A stretch of DNA of 64,000 nucleotides. Origin: Aspidapion aeneum. Taxonomy: Eukaryota > Arthropoda > Insecta > Coleoptera > Brentidae. The position numbers were made by a program, and so were the translations under genes. The stretch lies in contig OY755042.1 of NCBI GenBank assembly GCA_963576565.1, positions 1,506,001 through 1,570,000 of the forward strand, read 5' to 3'. Positions 43,704-55,640 of this stretch are shown piece by piece; the stretch's first letter is position 1, and the number at the start of each line of letters is the position of its first letter. The notes under the pieces were generated by a model. That model saw only the letters and a list, made by a program, of their open reading frames with translations, was not told the origin of the DNA and did no database searches.

Positions 43704-44164
43704 GTGTATGTATGTCTGTCTGTCTGTTTGTAACGACCAACGCGCATAACTCAAAAACGGCTTGCCCGATTTTAATGAAATTTGGTACCCAGGCTGGGTT
43801 TTGGGTCGAGATGGTCCCGTTTTAAAATAAACAAAATCCACCCAACACAAGCCAAATAAAAGGGTGGGAGGTAGATTTCAAAAATTAGTGTTTAAGTGAA
43901 AATATTGCGTGTGTGATATCAAACGAAAGGTAATTGAGTCTGGAGTTAAACAAAATACATGTTAGTTTAAAAAAAAGGGTGGGGGTAGATTTTAAAAATT
44001 AGAGTTTAAGTCAAAACATGGCTTGTGTGGTATCAAACGAAAGGTAATTGAGTCCGGAGTTCAATAAAATATACTTCAGTTTTTAGTTATATTAGCTTTC
44101 ACGTACACTATAACTATAGTACCCAGTGTGAGCTTAGGTGCCCATAGATTAGCAGAGTATTTTA
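43497..44164 (+). mobile_element. (CTGT)n-centred non-autonomous element, copy E, doubled 5' end
   Basis: Complete, with about 14 CTGT units (43671-43730). The 5' terminal hairpin is present twice in tandem: TAGCTCACACTACTACTATA at about 43498 and again at 43531. The rest follows copy A. Otherwise ordinary. Confidence 0.75.
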
Positions 44165-44603
44165 ACATGTGATTTAGCTGTATTTTTTTCAAACAAGAAT
44201 TTTAACTTTTAATAATGTTAAGACAGAAATGTTTTTATAAAACTAATGCTACAAAATTTATTTGTTTGAGCTATCTTTTTTAGGAAAAAAAATTTACCTC
44301 TATTTTTATTATTTTAATATTTTTATCAAAATTCATGCCACAGAACTTATTTGTATGGGGTTGCTAATTCTAGGGTTTGGCTTTTTGGAATTTTTAAATA
44401 GATGGTATAATTTTACACTCAAGGATCTGATGATTGAAGGATTTTTGACCTGCAATACTGGGACGGTCAATTGGCAGCCCTATGAGATCGCCTTTTTTTG
44501 ACGTTTTTGATATAAAAATGTGCATTTTTTACTTCTGTAATGTTTGTTGGCAACAACAAATATTCTATTCTATTCGTCATTGAAATTATTGAATTTAAAA
44601 TAA
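44165..44603. other. AT-rich stretch, no gene recognised
   Basis: A 79-codon plus-strand ORF (44262-44501) lacks a motif. CTATTCTATTC tandem near 44562. Confidence 0.35.
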
Positions 44604-46134
44604 TGTACAGCGTGTCCCATTTTCGATGGGATTAAATGGGAAACTCGGTTATTATTAAAGATATTGATTTTCTGATAGCACCTTACCGTGCTCTTTTTTT
44701 GAGCCCTTAAAAATGGCGTAATCAGATTTTTGCTATACCCCGTACTTTCGCTAATACAGGGAGTTTTTGAAAAAATTGTATTTTTAATAATCCCTTGTAT
44801 CTCGCTTATTTTGCGAGATATTTTTATTCTGTAAAAACCTTTTCATGGCAACTTTTTTAGAAGAAAATAATAACGTTGTCAATTTTTTAAAATATTGTTT
44901 AGTTTTTGAGATATGGTATTTATCATAAAAAAATTAAATACGGACCTGGATTTTTTTTATTACTATTTTGATTGGTTTCATGCTAGTATTATCATAAAAT
45001 AATAAAAATTAAAAAATTTTTTGTTTTAAGGTAAAAAAAAATATTTAATATTTTTAAAAAAATTAATCCGAACCTGGATATTTCCAACATAAATATAAAT
45101 TAAAAATTGCTAGTAAAACAATTTTTAGTTTAACTGTTTTGATACTTAGCATATTAAAATGATTTTACGTTAATTTACAGATTTATTTGAAACAAAGTCT
45201 ACGAAAAATACAAAAAAAAACAAATTATAAAAAATAACTAATTTTTCTGATTACCATTATGTGTAAGACATTGTTGGCATTTTTGAGTAATTTTTGTTAA
45301 CGCATTTTGCATAAAAATATTTCTGCCATTTAAATATTGGGATTTTGTTGCTTGAATGAAGCAGTCAAACATATCACATTTTTCAAAATCTGGATATGGT
45401 CGATTTATAGCCAGTTTAAAATAATTGTAAGCCATTCACAAAAATGACAAGTAAAATGACAATGTCAATTCCACGCTTTTGTTTTGTAAATTTCACGACC
45501 TGTACCAACAAATAATTAGTAGGATATTATTTTTGTAACTTTTTAAGGTTTTTACTTTATTTATAAATCTTTTAATTATCATTTTATAACAGATAAACTA
45601 AAAATCGTTCAAGTAGTGTGTCTTGCAATTTTTAATTTATAATTACGTTGGAAATTTCCAGGTTCGGACTATAATTTTTTTTTCAAATATTAAATAGATT
45701 TTTTTAACCTTAAATCAAAAAAATATTAAAGTTTTATCATTTTAAGGTAATAATAGCATGGAACCAATCAAAGTAGTAATAAAAAAAATCCAGGTCCGTA
45801 TTTAATTTTTTTATGATAAATACCATATCTCAAAAACTAAACAATATTTTAAAAAATTGACAACGTTATTATTTTCTTCTAAAAAAGTTGCCATGAAAAG
45901 GTTTTTACAGAATAAAAATATCTCGCAAAATAAGCGAGATACAAGGGATTATTAAAAATACAATTTTTTCAAAAACTCCCTGTATTAGCGAAACTACGGG
46001 GTATAGCAAAAATCTGATTACGCCATTTTTAAGAGCTCCAAAAAGAGCACGGTAAGGTGCAATCAGAAAATCAATATCTTTAATAATAACCGCGTTTCCC
46101 ATTTAATCCCATCGAAAATGGGACACGCTGTACA
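44604..46134. mobile_element. Foldback element F1, copy 2 (1,531 bp)
   Basis: Same ends (TGTACAGCGTGTCCCATTTT inward from both sides), arms and loop as 28907-30453. The arms run from 44604 to about 45190 and from about 45540 to 46134. Flanking triplets TAA and TAT do not match perfectly. The loop contains an intact 65-codon ORF on the minus strand. Transcription of either strand would give a hairpin of several hundred base pairs. Confidence 0.85.
45238..45435 (-). CDS. Small ORF in the loop of foldback F1 (65 aa), unknown function
   Basis: MAYNYFKLAINRPYPDFEKC opens the frame, followed by DMFDCFIQATKSQYLNGRNI and FMQNALTKITQKCQQCLTHN. It lacks membrane segments and is lysine-, glutamine- and asparagine-rich. 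Start and most residues are shared with the frameshifted copy at 29540-29735. I do not recognise a domain. It may be an exon captured from a host gene or the only remnant of a transposon protein. Conservation may just reflect recent common origin of two copies. Confidence 0.4.
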   Translation of the reverse strand: MAYNYFKLAINRPYPDFEKCDMFDCFIQATKSQYLNGRNIFMQNALTKITQKCQQCLTHNGNQKN

Positions 46135-46507
46135 TATTTGATAACTTTACCATGCTAACTAAAAAACAAACCCCTGTACAAAAGGTACGCTTACTAGTTT
46201 AAAATGAGCAATTTCCCTTTGCCCGAAGCTTTGGCGTGAGCTTTTATTTTTTAACAAAAAGTTTTTTACCAAAGGCGTCTGATTCGAGGCCAGCTATTAA
46301 AACATGATGTAAAAGGACATTGATTGCAACATATTTTCCATTTAGGAAAAGAAGTTTAGCTGTTTTAGCCTCGTAGTAGGGAAAGCTATTAGGATCGTCA
46401 AAAAAAAAATATATGGTTTTTTAATCAAAAAGGTGGAAGGGTAGTGCCGTGGTATGGTGGTATGGTCGTCGCCTTCATATGCAGAAGGTACAAGGGTGCA
46501 AAAACAA
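46135..46507. other. Spacer, no gene recognised
   Basis: GGTAGTGCCGTGGTATGGTGGTATGGTCG near 46440 holds a short tandem. Nothing else found. Confidence 0.3.
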
Positions 46508-46966
46508 AAAATACTCTGCCAATCTATGGGCACCTAAGCTCACACTAGGTACTATAGTTATAGTGTGAGCTAATATAATCAAAAACTGAAATATATTTTA
46601 TTCAACTCCAGACTCAATTACCTTTCGTTTGATACCACACAAGCCATATTTTCACTTAAACTCTAATTTTTTTACATCTACCCCCACCCTTTTTTTAAAA
46701 ATAAACTAAAATTCATTTTTTTTAACTCCAGACTTAATTACCTTTCGTTTGATATCACACACGCCATATTTTCACATAAACTCTAATTTTTGGAATCTAC
46801 CCCCACCCTTTTATTTGGCTTGCGTTCGGTGGATTTTGTTCATTTTTAAATGGGACCATCACGGCCCAAGACCCAACTTAGGTACCAAATTTCATTAAAA
46901 TCGGACAAGCGGTTTTTGAGTTATGCGGGTTGGTCGTTACAGACAGACATACAGACAGACAGACAT

Positions 46967-46997
<31 letters not shown>

Positions 46998-47132
46998 GCA
47001 AAACAAAAAAGTTTCAAAATCATCTGAAACGCAAAGATATATAAAAAATTTTGAAATCGGAGCAACTTTTTTTTTCTCGAAAAAATTAGGATCACCATAG
47101 CTCACACTACTTATAGTAGTAGTGTGAGCTAA
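46508..47132 (-). mobile_element. (CTGT)n-centred non-autonomous element, copy F
   Basis: Complete copy with about 14 units (46940-46997) and the same diagnostic variants as copy C (13923), including the shortened hairpin ACTTATAGTAGTAG. It has two internal CGTTTGATATCACAC/CGTTTGATACCACAC repeats. Confidence 0.75.
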
Positions 47133-48135
47133 AAGTCCGTCGCCCTGTCGCTCACCTCCTTTCCAGCGTTCAACAGTCGTCATTTGAATTAGAATAGCAC
47201 GCGAAATATAAGTTGGCCTTGAACATCGAGAATATGCGCAGGTGTAGTCTAGGAGCCGACACGCAGTCAGCCGAGGAACCAGAAATAATAACCCAGGAGC
47301 TTGCTATAAGTGCTATATATTCGGTACCAGGATGGCGCCAGGATAAATCTCCTACAGTCAGCTTACGACCACCAAAGAAGTCTATCGTCCATAACCAAGT
47401 TTTGCTGGGACGATAGCGAAGTTAGATAGATGCAAGTCTAACATGTAGCAGGACCACCTTTCGGAAGGGGTATAAAAGTGGAGGCCACTGTTTATGCTTG
47501 CTACGCAGTATAAAGATCCCTGCCCTCGAGAGAGGTGCCAGGCAAAATTAAGTCCTCTTAGAGAAAGAAAACTTGCATTGCAACTAACAAATTTTTTGAT
47601 TTCTGTTTTTCTGTCTGGGACACGATAACGCAAAATCCGATAAACCGATTTTATCTGAATTTGACACGAAAGTGTTGCATTACGCGTGGATTTCGTAACA
47701 AGTCTGCAAGGGGTAGTAGCGGGCTTTAATTATTTATAACAATAGTAACTAAAGAACCACAGCAAATTTCAAGAACCACAGCAGGTTTAAACGTTAGATT
47801 ATGAGTTATATTCTAAACAATTACTTGTTTATACGGGCGTATTAAAGCGGTTTTATATAAGGAAGGTTTGAATATATTGTCGTATAAACACTATTAAAAC
47901 CGTTGAGGGTAGTCTTTTAAGTTTTGCATAAACAGCTGGAATAAAACAGTATATAACTTTTAAAGACTTTATTGTTTCTAGAAGTATTCTGCACGAAAAC
48001 GAATGCAATTTTGCATGTGCTTATCAAAAAGTCAAAACTGTAATTCCACTCGTTTCTTGGTACTGTCAAAATTGCATTCTTGAAGGCGTCAATGTTGGAA
48101 ATGTTTTTTTAAACTTGGCTATTCAATTCAATTCA
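47133..48135. other. Stretch with a TATA-like box but no recognised gene
   Basis: Base composition is nearer balanced at 47140-47560 than in the surroundings. GGGGTATAAAAGTGG at about 47467 is a good TATA-box match and is followed within about 40 bp by a TACGCAGT sequence. That would suit an LTR promoter or a small gene, yet I see neither terminal repeats nor a conserved ORF. Two short ORFs here have no domain. Confidence 0.4.
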
Positions 48136-49560
48136 ATATCTGAGGGCACGGCAGTGTCTCACCAAGGTCGCGCTGCTATACCATCTTTTCTTAAAACATT
48201 TCAGCCCATATTTGACCTATTTAAAACTCTGCTTCGGAATGAGCTACAAATTTCAAATTTTGCACAGTCGTAGATCATCATAGAGTTAACAACTCCTCCA
48301 AGTTTTGTGGACTTCCATAAACTAGTTAAGAAATTTCAAAAAACGTCGAAATTGCCACTCACTCACTCATGTATATATCATCAAAATTCTACTGTACTTT
48401 CAGACATGCCTGACAAAGCTGAAATTTGACAGACTGATAGAAATTATCACCAAACCCTTGGAAAAAATCAAAAAACCTCAAAATTCTAATTTACTCCGCT
48501 CCTTTATATATGTAAAAATCCGTAAAAATAACATTGCCCACTTCTAGAAATGGTAGAGAGCTGAGCTTTGGCAGACTGATAGAAACTCTAACAAAACTAT
48601 AGGAAAAAATTTAAAAACCCCAAAATTATAATTTACTTCCCTCCTCTATGAATGGAAAGTATTGTAAAAGTATCATTGCAAACTTCCAAAAACGCTAGAG
48701 AGCTGAGCTTTGGAAGGCCCATAGAAACTATGATAAAACTATAGAAAAAATGAAAATAACTCAAAATTCTAATTTACTTTCCTTCCCTATAAATGTAAAG
48801 TTTTGTAAAGGTAACACTGCCAACTTCTAGAAACCCTAGAGAACTGAGCTTTTTAAGACTAAAAGGCGCTATGATAAAACTATTGGAAAAAATTTAAAAA
48901 CACTAATACTTTAATTTACTTTCCTCTCCTATAAATGTAAACTTATATAAAATTAACATTGCCTACTTCCAGAAACGCTAGAGAGCTGAGCTTTGGAACG
49001 CTGATAGGAACTATGATAAGATCATGGGAAAAAATTTAAAAATCCTAAAATTTTAATTTACTCTCCTCTTCTATAAATGTAAAGTTATGTAAAAGTAACA
49101 TTGCACACTTCCAGAAACGCTAAAGAGATGAGCTTTGGAATACTGATAGAAACTATGATAAAACTATTTAAAAAATTAAAAACACCAAAATTTTTATTTA
49201 CTTTCCTTCCCTATAAATGTAAAGTTATGTGAAATTAACATTGTCAACTTCCAGAAGAGCAAGAGAGCTGAGCTTCAGATGGCTGATAGGAACTATGATA
49301 AAACCATGGGAAAAATTTAAGGCATTGCAAAAGTTTTGAACAATATTCCGCATATTTTACTACTGTAAAAATTAAATATTATCCAATTCATTTAAAAAGG
49401 AAGTGAAATCATAACAAAAAAATTTCATGTAAAAAAGCCAAGTACGCGAAAATGGTATTCCGTAAAAAGAATTGAGATAAAAGTAAAGCCAAGTTCTCCA
49501 ATACAACTTTCAAAATGAAAGGTTCTTATTAGTTTGGAAATTTTTTTCTAAACTTGGCGT
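48136..49560 (+). repeat. 142-bp-unit family, copy IV (longest)
   Basis: Order: end block with GAGGGCACGGCAGTGTCTCA, AACATTTCAGCCCATATTTG and CACTCACTCATGTATATATC; a tandem array; then the end block with ATATTCCGCATATTTTACTA and AAGCCAAGTACGCGAAAATG ending near TTCTAAACTTGGC. It is the only copy showing the whole arrangement in the window. Confidence 0.75.
48410..49330 (+). repeat. Tandem array, about 142-bp unit, six clear copies
   Basis: The landmark GAGCTGAGCTT (or one-base variants) recurs at 48558, 48700, 48841, 48983, 49125 and 49265, a spacing of 140-142 bp. Each unit includes a TATAAATGTAAAGTTATGTA segment and ACTTCCAGAAACGC. A more diverged unit precedes the first. Units differ by scattered substitutions, so the array is not recent. 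Confidence 0.85.
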
Positions 49561-49747
49561 ATAATCCTTTTTTTTCAAGCTTGTTATTTTTTATAATAAC
49601 TAATGCCATGTCTGCCTGAAATATCATCCCTCACACCATTGGCAATTGCCTAACTGGAACAGGAAGGCAAAGCTTATGCTGCGGCACAAATCATAGTTTC
49701 GCGCTTTCCTCTCCCATTTCACGAATAGGAGGTGCCTCTCCACCACT

Positions 49748-49963
49748 TTATTTGTAGCAATAATTGACACAACCTGTTCGTTGAAAAGGGGTCACTATTT
49801 TTTGTATTGTGCTATGGCTTGAAATGTTTCATCCCTCAAACGCGACAACAAATAAATCTGCCACATCTGGAGAGCAATTTTCCCCGAAATACCATTGAAC
49901 CATCTGTACATTTTCCTGAACGCTAAATGTAATACGCGGTATGGCTTGAGCTAGAAATTGCGT
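49748..49963 (-). pseudogene. Helix-turn-helix (DUF4817-like) fragment
   Basis: The minus strand reads RITFSVQENVQMVQWYFGEN, then SPDVADLFVVAF, a stop, and in the same frame SSHSTIQKIVTPFQRTGCVN. The pattern (VQE.V..V.W......S...V...F, then S..TI.KIV..F..TG.V) matches the DUF4817 helix-turn-helix domain found at the start of insect transposon-related proteins. One in-frame stop and the missing remainder make it a pseudogene. No neighbouring transposase was found. Confidence 0.55.
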
Positions 49964-51274
49964 AAAAAAACAAATACCCATTTCTGACCTGTTTCGCTGC
50001 ACACGACGGAATGACGTGGAAACTCGATACTTCGAGAGGTCACGATGTATTCCGCTAGTTTCCCATTATCAATCCGAACACGGGTCTAAAACAGCGAAAA
50101 ATATTTCAAGACACCGCTCAAAATATATTTTTCTCGCTTTTACTTCTCTCTTACTCACATTAAGTACAGCAAGCCGTCTATGAATCCTATAGAATGAATT
50201 ATTTTTGTATAAAGAAAGAAGTCACACGTAGGTACCTAGTACTAGCTGTTTGTACTAAATTACGTTTTATATTATAATAATATAAGAACATGTGTTAGCT
50301 CGAGCTAAATTTAGCGGTTCTTTTTAAAATTTAAAACCACACAATTGGATTGAAGGCAAGGTACATTTTTCTGCGCTTATGACATGCGCAACAAGAATCA
50401 GAGAGATTTCCTTCACGACCACCTCGGGAAAATGGCGTGTTAATTACTGTCTCCAATTTATTACAATTTTCTATACTTGAAAGTGCTCGGTTTGTGGACT
50501 AAAAACCATAGAACTGGAATCTTCAGCCTTTCAGCTACGTGGTGTTATCATTAGATCCTGACAGGGGCCCCTGAGACGTAAAGAAACTGGCTGCACATCG
50601 CACACAGGCGGATTTTAAGAAAAAGCTGGCCATAACCCCTAAACACTAAAAAGCCCTCTTTAATTGTAAAATTGCTAATAGTGCAATCACTGATGGTCAT
50701 GCTAGGCCGTGACCATGTCACGCCTAATTTGAACAACAATTGCCATAGTAATGACAGAATGAAACTTCCATTTATTTTTTTTTTGTTATTTGCGTTACTA
50801 AAATTTACAAAAGTTGATGGTTAAAAAGCCCTTTTAAAACTTGCGCCTATTATCAAAAATAATTTTTTTTGAACATGGATTTTGAATCTAGAGGTATGTA
50901 GCTATTTATTGTACATATTTAACATTGTTTTTTATTTTATTGGTAATATTTTAAATCGGTTTAAAGCAACCGTTGCAGAAAACTTTTTAAATTTTCATTT
51001 TCTGAAATAGAATTTGACTAAATGTTTCAACTTCATCCAACTTTATTGACATTTTTGGTCCTATTAAGTGCATGCATATGTTTTCTAAGTAACAAAGTCA
51101 GTTTCAGCTGTGGAGTTATGCGGATCGAGTAAAAAAGTTAAAATTTATTTTTGTGTATATAGAAAATTGTCCAGTAAGAAATATGTACATAATATGCGTA
51201 AATTAATAAATAAGTTTTCTTTCTTTGTAAACCAAAAGTATAATTATTATGTCACATGTATTCTGATTTCATTT
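49964..51274. other. Spacer, no gene recognised
   Basis: Composition is mixed, with slightly higher GC around 50340-50740. A 62-codon minus ORF (50551-50739) lacks motifs. No terminal repeats identified. Confidence 0.4.
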
Positions 51275-51446
51275 TTACCTTCCTAGCTCGCGCAGCAATG
51301 GCTAGAAAAGGTATTATTTTCGACAACAAAAAAAATTGAGATAACACTGAAAATATGTTATTTTGGTGTATTGTATCTTAGCAATTTTATCGTGATGTCT
51401 GTCCGTGTGTGTGTCTGTGTGGTGTATTTAGGTATGTGTATATCTG
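51275..51446 (+). repeat. Family-2 repeat, copy 5 (left part)
   Basis: CTTCCTAGCTCGCGCAGCAA, GCTAGAAAAGGTATTATTTT and a GTGTGTGTGTCTGTGTGG core. Just after the core the sequence changes directly into the right half of the (CTGT)n family at GGCGCAAGCCAAATAAAAGG. Confidence 0.65.
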
Positions 51447-51894
51447 TTCGGCGCAAGCCAAATAAAAGGGTGGGGGTAGATTTAAAAAATTAGATTATAT
51501 GTGAAAATATGGCGTGTGTGATATCAAACGAAAGGTAATTAAGTCTTAAATTAAACAGAATACATTTTAGTTTATTTAAAAAAAAAGGGTGGGAGCAGAT
51601 TTGAAAAATTAGATTTTAAGGGAAAATATGGTGTGTGTCATATCAAACGAAAGGTAATTGAGTCTGGAGTTAAACAAAATACATTTTATATATTTTTTTA
51701 AAAAGGGTGTGGGTACTTTTTTTCAAAATTAGACTTCAAATCAAAATATAGCTTGTGTGGTATCAAACGAAAGGTAATTGAGTCTGAAGTTGAATAAAAT
51801 ATATTAAATTTTTTAGTTATATTAGCTCACACGTACACTATAACTATAGTACATTGTGTGAGCTTAGGGGCCCATATATTGGCAGAGTATTTTT
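51447..51894 (+). mobile_element. (CTGT)n-family element, copy H, 5' half missing
   Basis: Has the three GTGTGATATCAAACG-type repeats, the 3' hairpin and the GGCAGAGTATTTTT end, but no 5' hairpin and no CTGT tract. It is fused to family-2 copy 5 next to that family's own GT/CT-rich core, as if the two were joined at their microsatellites. Confidence 0.7.
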
Positions 51895-53519
51895 CTTGCT
51901 AGACAATATACTTCGTTTATAACGAAAGTCGGAAAAAACAAAAAAGTTCAATTAACTTGTTTTTGCAAAAATATCACATTGTTTTATGCAATTGCGAATT
52001 TTACATACCTACATGCTGGTTAAAACATTTTTTCATGGAGCTATGCAATTATTAAAATCAAATATTGCAATATCTTGTATAAATTTATACAGCCAAAATT
52101 CTGGTTTCAACGATTTTTTAGGAAGCATTTTAATTAATTAGTAAAGTTCCAAATTTTATTTTTTTGTGCGGGGTCCTTAAAGAATTCTTCTTCTTTATCT
52201 TTTTTAAACAATAAATCATATATTTTTTTATTACTATACGCAATTTTAGGGGGCGTACATGGATCTTAGGTTTTGACCAGCTTTTTCGTGAAATCCGCCT
52301 GTGTGCATCGGTGAGTACTCTTGTTTTCTTGTTTTCCACTTTCAGTTCTTAATTTTCGTGATTCCGTATTAATTATTATGTTTGTTCGCGATTTCGTTTT
52401 ATAAAAATACATACAGTCAAAACTTTGAATCATAATATATGTCAACGAGGTCAAAATATATTATGAAAATAAGAATCGATTCTCTAAACAATATGAGCTT
52501 ACGAGGCCACTTTTGAGACCAGTGCCCTTTATTGATTAATTGAATTTATAAGTAATACGCAGAAACAGCAACCTTTTGGGTAGAAATAGGTATTTTTATA
52601 GCTAGCTTGTAGCTATGTATTTAAGTTCTTTTTTAGTAAACAAAAATAATTTTATTAAAAAGGCTAAACCCAATATTCTTTCTAGTGTAATTTAACTTTA
52701 CACCGTGTGCCTGAATGAAGTATAGTTTGTTAGGTGATCCGTGAAAATGGTTCGTAAACCTATTGCACATTTTGAATATGGACTCGTTCTTGACTTCAGG
52801 GCCATATTTATATAAATCCTAGCTGATCCTCTTCTCGAAATTTTATCAATTTTTTGCCTTTTTTTTAGTTAGTCTAGGCGTTGGCTCCTGAGTTTGACTG
52901 CAGGGCTTTATTAAGCAGTATTAAAAAAAGTTGGTCACGTGGTCGAACTCATGGTCGTTTGGCCGCCATCTTTAAAAATGGCCGCCAAATTAAAATATTT
53001 TTTGTTTAAGCGTATCTCCTTACCCAGTGGTCCTATTTTAGTTTTTTAAAGCTTGTTTTACTCCTTTTTGAAAGTCAAACAAATTTTGTAATAAGACATT
53101 TTTTGATAAATTACGTAGTTTTTGAGATATACCAAGATAATTAGTATTTCCGCACGCAAAAGATAAAATAATACTCATGCTCATTATATTGTAGCTACAA
53201 CATTATTGACATTTGTTTTTTTTGTTACATAGAAGAGGATATTGACCATATGTTTTTACATTTCGTTGGATGGTACCCCTAAGGACTGCCTTAAAGAGGG
53301 TGGTTTCTGAAACTGTTCACAATATTATAGAAAAAGTGAATTTGCAGCGAAACGATGCATCCACTCAAAAACGCACCTATCTACCCTTTGGGCATAGTTC
53401 AATGTTTAATACAAATGCATGATTCAGGTAATAATTAGGTATCTTGATTTAGTGAAATGATTGGTTGATTAAAAATTAAACCTAAAAGTTGGAAATAAAA
53501 AGAAAATTAATAAAAAAAC
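51895..53519. other. AT-rich stretch, no gene recognised
   Basis: Short minus ORFs at 52130-52454 have no domain. GGTCGTTTGGCCGCCATCTTT near 52960 and ATGGCCGCCAAATT near 52980 form a small imperfect inverted pair. No transposon ends identified. Confidence 0.4.
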
Positions 53520-55025
53520 AACCAACGGCTAAATTTACTTGTTCCTGCTAGTCGCAGTTGGGTACAAAATTACCCAATAACCTACCTCTATAAACTTAGC
53601 ATTACCACTAAAGAATTGGATATTCGCAATATATGCATTAATTGTCGTAAATTTGTCGTAAATTATTAATTGTCGTAAATTTGTCGTAAATTTGTCGTGA
53701 AAGAAAAAAATTTGTCGCGTCACACGTTTTCCTGAAAAGGGTATGTAATGCTAAGTTGAGTGTCAACTTAGCACTACCACCCCAGAAAAAATAAAAATTT
53801 TCAATAACTAATAAATGCATTAATTGTCGTGAATTTGTCGTAAATTTGTCGTAAAAGAAAAACAATTGACGCGTCATCCGTTTTCCCGAAAACAGGCAGT
53901 GAGCAATTTTCAAATTACTCAGCTAAATCTTAGTGATCTTTAAGCTTTTTCACAATACGAAGATGTAGTACCTATATTTAACATTGTCGCGCGATTGTAA
54001 ATTTTTGGTTTACACGCGTCCGAAAAGCTTTTTCCCAACCATTACCTATGCTATGCTTTATCTTTATTTTATTAGGGGTCGCCTATTAATTACGTAACAG
54101 GATTTGAAGGGGTTCCTAAAAGTTTGGCAAAGTATAACAAGGGGTAGGGAGGGCTTATCGACTTTGTTAGGTAAGAACTTTTGCCTACAATAAAATAAAT
54201 AAAGCTATACAACTAGTAGGTACCTAGTGTTACTAGAAGATGGTGTTTTGTTAGTATGAAACATATTTATATCCGTTCTTTGTAGCAAAATGCCTATGAT
54301 TGTTAAAAGGACAACATAATATTTCTTGAGAAGTTCGCTTTTTTTTGTTAATTCTAAAACAACGCAAAATCCTGGCGTTAGCTTGATCATTGAAAACAGC
54401 GAACAATGAATATTTATATTAACACCACAAAGGGTTATATTGAAAAGTAAAAACAGCACGTAATTTACGATTGTTTCACCAAAAATTTACAAATGCGCGA
54501 CAAGGTTAAATATACTACATCTTCGTATTGTGAAAAAGCTTAAAGATCACTAAGATTTAGCTGGGAAATCTCGAAATTGCTCACTGCCCGTTTTCGGGAA
54601 AACGGATAACGCGTCAATTGTTTTTCTTTAATGACAAATTTACGACAAATTCACGACAATTAATGCATTTATTAGTTTTTAAAAATTTAAATTTTTTCTG
54701 GGGTGGTAATGCTAAGTTCAGACTCAACTTAGCATTACAAACCCTTTTCAGGAAAACGGGTGGCGCGACAAATTTTTTTCTTTCACGACAAATTTACGAC
54801 AAATTTACGATAATTAATGCTTTTATTGCGAATATCCAATTCTTAAGTGGTAATGCTAAGTTTATAGAGGTCAATAACCTGATTCATGAAAATACAAAAC
54901 TATATAATTTCGTAAGTGCGCTTTTGGCATTAAAACTAAAAGTTAAAGCATGTCGTACATTATTGGTATATCTATCAATTTTGTCCTCAACTGCGACTAG
55001 TAGTTACAAGTAAATTTAGTAGTTG
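53520..55025. mobile_element. Foldback element F2 (about 1.5 kb)
   Basis: Arms at 53520-54012 and 54490-55025 are inverted repeats. Shared landmarks: CTAGTCGCAGTTGGGTACAA with its diverged inverse near 54993, CCTCTATAAACTTAGCATTA with its inverse near 54855, TCACAATACGAAGATGTAGT near 53950 with the inverse at 54516. Each arm contains tandem AATTTGTCGT-type units. The right arm has about 100 bp extra near 54880-54980. The loop (54013-54490) has a minus-strand ORF without known domain. Confidence 0.75.
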
Positions 55026-55640
55026 GGTGTTTTTTTTTATTAAATTTTTTAAAAAACGCATTCACTAGTCGTACAATGACAAGTCGCCATTTAGTTCAAA
55101 GATGCAAAAAATAAACACGTATTTAAAAAGGAAATTTTTAAAAAGTTTCCCAATCGAATGTTGACAAAAACGATATTCGAGGCAATACAATTTGTACTTC
55201 GTTTTCTTGTCCGGAATATACAATTTCGGTTGAAGGTTTGTTCGGATATGTGACTAAAAAGGATTAAGAATGTCTATCTCGTGGATCACCCTTGGTGATT
55301 CGTGCTTTGGGGCTAAACTTTAGCAACCCAGTATTCGCTTTATGCATAAGGTTTGCCTCAAGACCCGGCTGCTTTTAAGCACAACGTACATGTATTTGAC
55401 AAACAGGGGGCGATAGGGTTATTTTATTGGTCGATGTCAAATAACAGTACGAATTGCTCTGCATATGTCAAATCGATGTACATTTTGCCATCTCAGCAGC
55501 TGCAGCCCCTGCGCTTTTGTTTTTGCTTACTGTCTTACTCATTATGTCGCCGTCGTTTGAATCAAGCACGCGTTGTTCATCTTGATGTCAATTCTGTAAT
55601 AATCTTTTAAAAACACACAAGATTTGACACTAGTGAAGCT
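55026..55640. other. Spacer with an unassigned ORF
   Basis: An 85-codon frame at 55353-55610 (AAFKHNVHVFDKQGAIGLFY, then WSMSNNSTNCSAYVKSMYIL) looks less biased than the background but matches nothing I know. Its apparent start is not ATG-supported, and I do not call it a gene. Confidence 0.35.

Noticed and set aside
48410..49330. Possible gene family or CRISPR because of regular 142-bp spacing
   Set aside because: Whole units repeat without unique spacers and have stops in all frames; it is a tandem repeat.
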